Assembly: GCA_022511355.1 (NCBI GenBank)
Contig: JAFLRS010000077.1
Coordinates: 1 to 8,550, forward strand
DNA length: 8,550 nt
Reading direction: 5' to 3'
Origin: Alistipes sp.
Lineage (GTDB): Bacteria; Bacteroidota; Bacteroidia; Bacteroidales; Rikenellaceae
Of this stretch, positions 1 through 5,273 are shown piece by piece. The translations under genes and the position numbers were made by a program. The notes below the pieces were generated by a model. That model saw nothing but the letters and a program-made list of their open reading frames with translations, was not told the origin of the DNA and did not search any database. Position 1 is the first letter of the stretch, and every line of letters starts with the position of its first letter.

Positions 1-61
1 CGACTCGAACGCGAATTTAGAGTTTAGGAAACTCTCGTTCTATCCCTTGAACTACAAGGCC
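1..61 (-). tRNA. tRNA-Arg (anticodon CCT), 3' end cut by window edge
   Basis: Read on the minus strand, the sequence folds as a tRNA. The 5' acceptor strand is GGCCTTG, followed by T8-A9. The D-arm is GTTC/GAAC around an AAGGGATA loop, and the anticodon arm is AGAGT-TTCCTAA-ACTCT. A short variable loop follows, then the T-arm start TCGCG with loop TTCGAGT. The loop TTCCTAA gives anticodon CCT, which decodes the Arg codon AGG. The last part of the T-stem, the 3' acceptor strand and the CCA end lie beyond position 1. The gene runs in the same direction as the cytochrome bd operon just upstream but has its own promoter. Identity rests on the anticodon loop and the arms that can be seen; the acceptor pairing cannot be checked. 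Confidence 0.93.
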
Positions 62-62
62 G

Positions 63-97
63 TTTGCAGCTTCATGACACCGCAATTACGCTGCAAA
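63..97. repeat. 8-bp perfect inverted repeat next to the tRNA 5' end
   Basis: TTTGCAGC at 63-70 and GCTGCAAA at 90-97 are perfect reverse complements separated by 19 nt. The right arm overlaps the tRNA -7 box, and the left arm ends one base from the tRNA 5' nucleotide. As RNA the stem can form only in a transcript reading through from cydB, because the tRNA promoter should start inside the loop. No T-run follows it in the minus direction, so it is not a standard intrinsic terminator. Its role is unknown: operator, processing hairpin or chance. Confidence 0.5.
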
Positions 98-121
98 GAT
101 AATCGTTTATTTCGTAATCAA
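94..121 (-). promoter_or_regulatory. Promoter of tRNA-Arg
   Basis: On the minus strand, TATCTTTG (94-101) matches the Bacteroidota -7 consensus TAnnTTTG. A TTG at 119-121 lies 17 nt upstream as a possible -33 element. Transcription would start near 88, leaving a leader of about 27 nt before the tRNA 5' end at 61. The -33 TTG overlaps the stop codon of cydB, so the promoter is packed directly against the end of that gene. Confidence 0.65.
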
Positions 122-1266
122 TACGCGTGTTCGTCGTTTTTTATCTCCTCGGCAGTAATCGGAGTGCGGGTGAGCGCCCTCCACGCATACCAAATGTATC
201 CGAATACGAACGGAATCAGTACCGAAACAATGCTCATCGCCGTAAGAGTGAATCGACTCGACGATGAATTGGCAATGTTCAGCGACGATTGCATATCCGC
301 AAGCGAAGGATAGTAGCATGTGCAGTTCCAACCCGCAAACAACAGCAGCGACAATACCGTCAGAACCGTGCCGCAGCCGCTGAACCATATCGCCGAACGG
401 CTTCCGCGAACCCCGCCTGCAAATATGCCGTAAAGCACCAGTACTACACCCGCCAGCAGCAATGCCGTTACCGCCGGCATCTGCATTATGTTGTGCAGAT
501 ATTTGTACTCCTCGGCCGATACGGCGCCGCTCGCAGGATCGTAAGCGTATCCCGTCGCAAACAACAGACTGACTGCAAACGTGAGAAAGAATACAAGGAA
601 CGGAACAGCCGCACACAGCGAACGTTTGCGTGCCCGTTCACGAAGTACTCCATCCTCGACCGTATTGAGGAAATAGTGCAGAGCCAATACCCGCGACAGA
701 AACAATACGGCCAGTCCGAGAGCCACGTTGCGGTAGTCGAGCAGGGCTTCGAGTCCGTGCCACGGAGTCGCCCATTGCGAAATCGTTGTGTTGCCGCCAG
801 CATCGGCTATATTGAGCCGGTCTACCGTAAATTCGGCCCCCGTAAAGAGAGTGCCGACTGCCGTGCCCAACAACAAAGCTCCGGCAACGCCGTTTATCAT
901 CAAAAACCATTCGTAGGTCTTCTCTCCGAGCAGATTGCCGGGTTTGCGGCGGTATTCGTAAGCCACAGCCTGAATGACGAACACCAGCAATATCAACATC
1001 CATACATAGAAGGCTCCGCCGAAACTCGTCGAATAAAAGAGCGGGAAAGAAGCGAAGAATGCACCTCCGAACGTCACCAAAGTCGTGAACGTGAACTCCC
1101 ATTTGCGCCCGAGGGCATTGACCAGAATGTCCCGTTCTGCGGGTGTGCGTCCTATCGTATAGAGCAGCCCCTGTCCGCCCTGCACGAAGAGCAGAAATAC
1201 GAGCAATGCTCCGAGCAGCGATATTATAAACCACCAGTAGTGTTGTAAAATCATCAATGTATCCAT
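118..1266 (-). CDS. cydB: Cytochrome bd quinol oxidase subunit II (CydB)
   Basis: This is the heme-free partner subunit of cytochrome bd oxidase in the inner membrane. With CydA it oxidises quinol and reduces O2 to water at low oxygen tension. The product has 382 aa, close to the 379 aa of E. coli CydB. About nine hydrophobic segments are visible, near residues 10-30, 57-78, 83-103, 118-143, 178-200, 218-238, 262-284, 293-313 and 338-362. Family landmarks include GRKWEFTFTT followed by GGAFFASFP (about 53-75), YEYRRKPGN (103-111) and the C-terminal stretch from SSLNIANSSSSRFTLTAMS (327-345), which matches the PSLT..SSQLTLNVM region of E. coli CydB. It starts 6 nt after the cydA stop, so it belongs to the same operon. 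No ribosome-binding site is evident, as is common in this phylum. Its stop codon overlaps the -33 element of the tRNA promoter. Confidence 0.96.
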   Translation of the reverse strand: MDTLMILQHYWWFIISLLGALLVFLLFVQGGQGLLYTIGRTPAERDILVNALGRKWEFTFTTLVTFGGAFFASFPLFYSTSFGGAFYVWMLILLVFVIQAVAYEYRRKPGNLLGEKTYEWFLMINGVAGALLLGTAVGTLFTGAEFTVDRLNIADAGGNTTISQWATPWHGLEALLDYRNVALGLAVLFLSRVLALHYFLNTVEDGVLRERARKRSLCAAVPFLVFFLTFAVSLLFATGYAYDPASGAVSAEEYKYLHNIMQMPAVTALLLAGVVLVLYGIFAGGVRGSRSAIWFSGCGTVLTVLSLLLFAGWNCTCYYPSLADMQSSLNIANSSSSRFTLTAMSIVSVLIPFVFGYIWYAWRALTRTPITAEEIKNDEHAY

Positions 1267-1272
1267 AGCGCT

Positions 1273-2835
1273 TTATTCTTTATCGGGTCCGATGCTTATT
1301 TGTTTGAACATTATGCGCAGTTCCGCCGCCAGCAGCACCGAGAAAAGCGCAAGGAAGATGAAGAATGTCGTTATTACGGCTCCGCTGCCTATCTGCGATG
1401 CGGCTATCGACGTGGGCATCAGATTCTGTATTACCCACGGCTGACGACCCACTTCGGCCACGCACCAGCCCGCCTGACCCGCAAGATAGGCAAGAGGCAC
1501 CGAGAATATCGCCGCCCACAGCAGCCACGGACATCGTTCGAGACGGTCCTTGTATGCCGCCCACAACATCGCACCGCAAAGCAGAACGAAGAATGTGCCC
1601 AGTCCCACCATTATACGGAACATCCAGAACAGCAGAGGAACATTGGGCACCGTATCTTCGGGACTGTTGAGATATCCGTAGCCGAAATATGCGAAATAGT
1701 TGCTCAAAAACTCTTGGCCTTCCTCGGTTTCGGGGTCGAATTCGGCTCTGATTTCATTTATCGTCTCCTCGTCGCCTGCGAGTTTGGCGTCGCGGTACCG
1801 GGCCAGTTCGGCTATGGCCACACGTCCGCGCTCCATCTTTTCGGCGGCAGACATTATGCCGTGTTCGGGATTGCCGTTTACAAGGTCGTTAATGCCGGCT
1901 ACATACGCATCGGCATCGCGATAACTCATAATCGACAACATCTTGGGAACGGCTATTTTGAAGTGGAAAGCATCGTCATTACCGGTGCGCTGCTCCTCGG
2001 GACGCATTATGCCCGCAATCACCAATTCCGCTCCTTCTTCTCCGTCGTAGAGAGCCTCCATAGCGGCGAGTTTCATCGGCTGCACCTCGGCTACGATTGC
2101 TCCCGAACGGTCTCCCGTCAACGCCGTGATCAACGAAAATACGAGTCCGAATGCCGAAGCCAGCATAATGCTCTTTTTGGCCATTTCGGTTTCGCGCTTC
2201 TTGAGCAGATACCATGCACTTACGCCCATTACGAATATCGCGGCCAGAACAAATGACGAGGTGACCGTATGGGTGAATTTGTTCACCGCAACGGGCGACA
2301 GCAGCACATCCCAGAAGGAGGTCATCTCATTGCGCACGGTGTCGAGATTGAATGTGCATCCGACTGGGTACTGCATCCACGAATTGGCGACGAGAATCCA
2401 GAGTGCCGAGATGTTGGCTCCGATTGCCGTGAGCCATGTCGATGCGAGGTGGAAACCCTTGCTTACCTTGTTCCATCCGAAGAATACGACCGCGACGAAG
2501 GTGGACTCCATGAAGAATGCCATGATTCCTTCGATAGCGAGCGGCGCTCCGAAGATGTCGCCGACGAAATGCGAATAGTTGGACCAGTTGGTTCCGAACT
2601 CGAATTCGAGTATGATGCCGGTAGCCACGCCGATGGCGAAGTTGATACCGAACAGCCGCAACCAGAATTTGGTCGTTCTTTTCCAGAAGTCGTTGCCGGT
2701 ACGGACGTAGATGGTCTCCATGACGGCGCACAGGATTCCGAGTCCGAGCGTGAGCGGAACGAACAGCCAATGGTAGATTGCCGTCAGAGCGAATTGCGCT
2801 CTCGACCAATCGACGACTTGAAGTAAATCGTTCAT
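1273..2835 (-). CDS. cydA: Cytochrome bd quinol oxidase subunit I (CydA)
   Basis: This is the heme-bearing catalytic subunit of the bd oxidase; it carries the quinol site and hemes b558, b595 and d in the inner membrane. The product has 520 aa (E. coli 522). Key residues can be aligned with E. coli: H22 (H19), E102 and E110 (E99, E107) in the GTNWxxY...VGDIFGxPLAxEG block at 81-103, H189 (H186, heme b558) in NKFTHT, K255 and E260 (K252, E257, quinol site), R407 and M409 (R391, M393, heme b558) in FRIMVGLG, and the GRQPW motif at 463-467. K255 to M409 spans 154 residues against 141 in E. coli, so the periplasmic Q-loop is of the long kind, but its sequence (about 262-395, acidic) is not E. coli-like. 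It lies 6 nt after the DUF4492 gene and 6 nt before cydB. Function is certain on motif grounds. Confidence 0.98.
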   Translation of the reverse strand: MNDLLQVVDWSRAQFALTAIYHWLFVPLTLGLGILCAVMETIYVRTGNDFWKRTTKFWLRLFGINFAIGVATGIILEFEFGTNWSNYSHFVGDIFGAPLAIEGIMAFFMESTFVAVVFFGWNKVSKGFHLASTWLTAIGANISALWILVANSWMQYPVGCTFNLDTVRNEMTSFWDVLLSPVAVNKFTHTVTSSFVLAAIFVMGVSAWYLLKKRETEMAKKSIMLASAFGLVFSLITALTGDRSGAIVAEVQPMKLAAMEALYDGEEGAELVIAGIMRPEEQRTGNDDAFHFKIAVPKMLSIMSYRDADAYVAGINDLVNGNPEHGIMSAAEKMERGRVAIAELARYRDAKLAGDEETINEIRAEFDPETEEGQEFLSNYFAYFGYGYLNSPEDTVPNVPLLFWMFRIMVGLGTFFVLLCGAMLWAAYKDRLERCPWLLWAAIFSVPLAYLAGQAGWCVAEVGRQPWVIQNLMPTSIAASQIGSGAVITTFFIFLALFSVLLAAELRIMFKQISIGPDKE

Positions 2836-2841
2836 AATTAA

Positions 2842-3054
2842 TCAGATATTAATGTTTGTGATATTTTCTATAACGGCATCGGCCCGCTGGGCTTCGGTTT
2901 TGCCGGCCAGCGGGTCGCGAAAAAAGAACAGCTTCAGAATGGCGAACATTATGAAGAGTTTTATGATGATGATTGCCCACAACGTGCGGCCGACCCTCAT
3001 TTCACGAAAGCCGTCGCGATAGAATCCGTAGATGCGTGTGAGCATATTTGCCAT
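2842..3054 (-). CDS. DUF4492 small membrane protein upstream of cydA
   Basis: A short protein of 70 aa with one hydrophobic helix (about residues 24-46, from TLWAIIIIKLF to KLFFF). A conserved-looking N-terminal segment (IYGFYRDGFREMRVGRTLW) precedes the helix and a polar tail follows it. I recognise it as the DUF4492 family that commonly sits directly upstream of cydA in Bacteroidota. I place the start at 3054 (MANMLTRIY) because the promoter's -7 box lies at 3098-3105. The upstream ATG at 3093 (83 aa) would fall on the expected transcription start and give a leaderless message. The reading frame stays open further upstream, but that part crosses the promoter and is unlikely to be translated. 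The 6-nt gap to cydA indicates co-expression. A role as accessory or assembly subunit of the bd oxidase, analogous to E. coli CydX, is inference from position and topology only. Confidence 0.85.
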   Translation of the reverse strand: MANMLTRIYGFYRDGFREMRVGRTLWAIIIIKLFIMFAILKLFFFRDPLAGKTEAQRADAVIENITNINI

Positions 3055-3097
3055 ATCGGGGTGCGAATCGCCGTTGTTCTTTCGGCGATTCATACCC

Positions 3098-3127
3098 CAA
3101 ATATATGAATAAAAAACGATTCCGCAA
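3098..3127 (-). promoter_or_regulatory. Promoter of the DUF4492-cydA-cydB operon
   Basis: On the minus strand, TATATTTG (3098-3105) is a perfect TAnnTTTG -7 box. A TTG within a T-rich run (3125-3127) stands 19 nt upstream as -33. Transcription should begin near 3092, about 38 nt before the chosen start of the DUF4492 gene. The 60 nt upstream of the -33 box, up to the regulator's stop, show no clear operator palindrome. Confidence 0.75.
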
Positions 3128-3188
3128 AAAATCAGTCCGCTTGTGCCGATACAGGTTTCGTCGTTCGGCTGCAATGCGTCGCGTATCG

Positions 3189-4325
3189 TCAGCAGTAGGT
3201 CATGATGTCGTCCACCGTTATGGAGTCGTCGCTCAATACTATCAGACGCTCTATGACGTTGCGAAGTTCGCGTATATTTCCGCTCCAGCGCATCTCTTTC
3301 AGGGCATCCACGGCCTCTTTCGAAATGTCTTTCCGGTGCAGTCCGTATTCGGTGCAAATCTGTTTGACGAAGTGTTCGACCAGCAGAGGAATGTCGTCGT
3401 TGCGTTCGCGCAAAGGCGGCACCTTTATTACAATCACTCCGATTCTGTGATAGAGGTCTTCGCGGAAGTTGCCTTTGACTATCTCATCGCGCAGATTCTT
3501 GTTGGTAGCGGCCACCACCCTGACATCCACGTCTATATCCTTGTCGCTGCCCACGCGGCTTATTCTTCGCTCCTGCAATGCCCGCAGCACCTTCGCCTGT
3601 GCCGACAGCGACATATCGCCTATTTCGTCCATGAACAGCGTGCCTCCGTCGGCCTGCTCGAACTTGCCTTTGCGTTGTTTGATGGCCGACGTGAATGCTC
3701 CGCGCTCATGTCCGAACAGCTCGCTTTCGATAAGTTCCGACGGAATGGCGGCGCAGTTTACCTCGACGAAAGGCGCTCCGCATCTGCGGCTCTTTTGATG
3801 AAGCCATCTGGCGACAAGCTCCTTGCCCGTGCCGTTCTCGCCGGTTATGAGTACGCGGGCATCGGATTGCGCCACCTTGTCTATAAGCGTGCGCACGCGG
3901 TCAATACCCTCCGAAGCTCCTATTATCGGTTCCACTTCGGTTGCGGAGTGCCGTTTCGCACGAGGTGCGGCGGCGGTACGCGAACGATGTTCGACCGGTT
4001 GTTCGGGGTCGGTCACTTTGCGCAGCGTGGCGAGCAGACGGTTCATATCTATGGGTTTGGTAAGGAAATCGACGGCTCCGCCCTTGAGAGCCTCCACGGC
4101 CGAATTAAGGTCGTTTTCGGCCGACACCACTATGAGAGGCGCATCCGTATCGGGCACGGAGCTTCGGCTGTCGGCGATAACGGCATCGAATGATATTTTG
4201 CCGCACATCTGTTCTGCAGCCCCGCTGTTTTCGGCGGTTTCAATCGAAAAGCCTTCGAATTCCAATCTTTCGCGCAAATTGTTGCGCATACTTTTTGATT
4301 GTTCCAAAATTAAAACCTTCGGCAT
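3189..4325 (-). CDS. NtrC-type sigma-54 activator with atypical receiver and no DNA-binding domain
   Basis: A 378-aa response-regulator-like protein. Residues 1-105 form a receiver domain with D52 as likely phosphoacceptor, S68 and K90-P91; E8-Q9 replaces the usual acidic pair. Only 16 residues separate D52 from S68 (about 28 in NtrC), so the alpha-3 region appears deleted. Residues 132-365 are a sigma-54 interaction AAA+ ATPase: Walker A GENGTGKE (162-169), loop GAFTSA (209-214, usually GAFTGA), Walker B LFMDEIGD (230-237), FREDLYHRI arginine-finger region (287-295), PPLRER (303-308) and sensor II WSGNIREL (347-354). The protein ends 13 residues after IVLSDD, without the Fis-type helix-turn-helix that NtrC proteins carry. 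The start at 4325 follows a -7 box; an in-frame ATG at 4430 would add 35 unrelated residues spanning that promoter. No sensor kinase is in view. The family activates RpoN promoters by ATP-driven remodelling; its targets here are unknown. Confidence 0.93.
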   Translation of the reverse strand: MPKVLILEQSKSMRNNLRERLEFEGFSIETAENSGAAEQMCGKISFDAVIADSRSSVPDTDAPLIVVSAENDLNSAVEALKGGAVDFLTKPIDMNRLLATLRKVTDPEQPVEHRSRTAAAPRAKRHSATEVEPIIGASEGIDRVRTLIDKVAQSDARVLITGENGTGKELVARWLHQKSRRCGAPFVEVNCAAIPSELIESELFGHERGAFTSAIKQRKGKFEQADGGTLFMDEIGDMSLSAQAKVLRALQERRISRVGSDKDIDVDVRVVAATNKNLRDEIVKGNFREDLYHRIGVIVIKVPPLRERNDDIPLLVEHFVKQICTEYGLHRKDISKEAVDALKEMRWSGNIRELRNVIERLIVLSDDSITVDDIMTYC

Positions 4326-4327
4326 AG

Positions 4328-4356
4328 TTGTATTTGATAAAAATTGTATACTTTTG
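4328..4356 (+). promoter_or_regulatory. Promoter of the DUF4290 gene
   Basis: TACTTTTG (4349-4356) matches TAnnTTTG, with TTG at 4328-4330 18 nt upstream as -33. Transcription would start near 4362. This leaves a leader of about 160 nt before the ATG at 4524, long for this window, in which I found no recognisable riboswitch and no convincing closer promoter. The -33 element sits two bases from the start codon of the divergent activator gene. Confidence 0.55.
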
Positions 4357-4359
4357 CAC

Positions 4360-4367
4360 CAAAGATA
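4360..4367 (-). promoter_or_regulatory. -7 box of the sigma-54 activator gene
   Basis: TATCTTTG on the minus strand matches TAnnTTTG and lies 34 nt upstream of the ATG at 4325. Transcription would start near 4354. The only TTG upstream at a plausible place (4383-4385) is 15 nt away, so the -33 element is weak. The box faces the plus-strand box at 4349-4356 across 3 bp. Confidence 0.6.
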
Positions 4368-4523
4368 TAAACATTCCTTCGGCAACGGATTTTTTGCATT
4401 CTGCATATCGGGAATCCGACAAACAGGCAAAACAACCTATCCGGAATGCCTTTTCGGCTGCGAAAACGGGTCTGTATGCAATATTTATGCCCTCAGCGGC
4501 CCCGAAGGGACATATTGTTATTT

Positions 4524-5222
4524 ATGAGAAAAAACTACAATTACACGCGACGCAAGCTGTTTCTGCCCGAATACGGACGTCATATTCAGGAGATGGTGGA
4601 TTCGCTGCTCGACATCGAGGACCGTCGCGAACGCACGCGTCAGGCTAAGGCCGTAATAGCCGTGATGGGCAATCTCAATCCGCTGTTGCGGGACACGGCC
4701 GATTTCACGCACAAACTGTGGGACCATCTGATAATAATGTCTGATTTCAAGCTGGATGTGGATTCTCCCTATCCGTTGCCGACGCGTCAGGACCTGACGG
4801 TGGTTCCGGGCAAACTGGCATATCCGCAGAGTCATGTTTCGCACAAGCATTACGGCAAATATATCGGTCGCATGATACGCCGGATAGGCGAGGCTGCTGC
4901 CGGCACTGATACCGTGCAGGAGGTGGACAATGTAGCTCGATTCATGCACATGAAGAGTTTCGAATACAATCAGGAGCATCCCAATCACGAGGTCATCGCA
5001 AAGGACATACGCGAAATGTCCGGAAATGCGATAGAACTTGACGAAGAGACATTGAATAACCTCCGAAACGATTATAAACAGCACTTTTCGCAACGTCAGC
5101 AGCCGGGCCGTCAGAACAATCGCAAGGCGGCGAAGAGCGGACAGAAGAACAATCGCAATCAACAGCAGCGTCAGCAGCGCCAGCAGAAAAATAACGGCAC
5201 GAAACACAATCCGGCCCGTTAA
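4524..5222 (+). CDS. DUF4290 family protein with Q/N/R-rich tail
   Basis: A 232-aa protein of unknown function, recognised as DUF4290, a family I know from Bacteroidota. The start is set at MRKNYNYTRRKLFLPEYGRHIQ because family members begin shortly before an (N)YN(T)TR.KL..PEYGR motif. The in-frame ATG 78 nt upstream adds basic residues with no family resemblance. Residues 1-185 are a mixed, probably largely helical domain with RDTADFTHKLWDHL (56-69), the SPYP and P-rich stretch (81-101), the HKHYGKYIGRMI segment (107-118) and a MSGN..ELDEETL segment (165-177). Residues 190-232 contain only Q, N, R, K, G, A, S, P, T and H, strongly basic with no acidic residue, and are surely disordered. No signal peptide or membrane helix, so cytoplasmic. 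RNA or ribosome contact through the tail is only a guess. The gene appears to stand alone: a new promoter begins 2 nt after its stop. Confidence 0.9.
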   Translation: MRKNYNYTRRKLFLPEYGRHIQEMVDSLLDIEDRRERTRQAKAVIAVMGNLNPLLRDTADFTHKLWDHLIIMSDFKLDVDSPYPLPTRQDLTVVPGKLAYPQSHVSHKHYGKYIGRMIRRIGEAAAGTDTVQEVDNVARFMHMKSFEYNQEHPNHEVIAKDIREMSGNAIELDEETLNNLRNDYKQHFSQRQQPGRQNNRKAAKSGQKNNRNQQQRQQRQQKNNGTKHNPAR

Positions 5223-5223
5223 A

Positions 5224-5255
5224 TTTGCGTTATTGAGTTCGAATTCATATATTTG
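5224..5255 (+). promoter_or_regulatory. Promoter of the lipoprotein-lpxH-thyA unit
   Basis: TTTG (5224-5227) and a perfect -7 box TATATTTG (5248-5255) are spaced by 20 nt, a good Bacteroidota promoter. The start would be near 5261, leaving about 13 nt before the ATG at 5274. The -33 box begins one base after the DUF4290 stop codon; no terminator separates the two units. Confidence 0.7.
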
Positions 5256-5273
5256 TACGTTAAAACGAAATTT

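Noticed and set aside
289..1248. Long plus-strand frame opposite cydB, and similar ones opposite cydA and the activator (1300-2256, 3048-4193)
   Set aside because: Residue composition (R/Q/H/Y-rich) is typical of antisense reading of biased codons; the minus-strand genes are certain.
3124..3140. Possible sigma-54 -24/-12 promoter before the cyd operon on the minus strand (GG...TTTTTTGC)
   Set aside because: The GG-GC spacing is 11 nt instead of 10 and the -24 element is poor, while a perfect TAnnTTTG promoter uses the same DNA.
3145..3169. Stem GCCGA/TCGGC with 15-nt loop after the activator gene, considered as terminator
   Set aside because: Only 5 bp, with a large loop; the nearest T-run is about 13 nt further downstream.
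3091..3357. Upstream extension of the DUF4492 frame to 171 codons
   Set aside because: The extra part overlaps the activator gene and the cyd promoter and shows no family similarity; the DUF4492 part begins near 3054.
4326..4430. 35-residue N-terminal extension of the sigma-54 activator
   Set aside because: It covers the promoter region and precedes the normal receiver start MPKVLILE.
4446..4523. 26-residue N-terminal extension of the DUF4290 protein from the ATG at 4446
   Set aside because: The family begins just before the NYNYTRRKL..PEYGR motif; the extension is arbitrary basic sequence.
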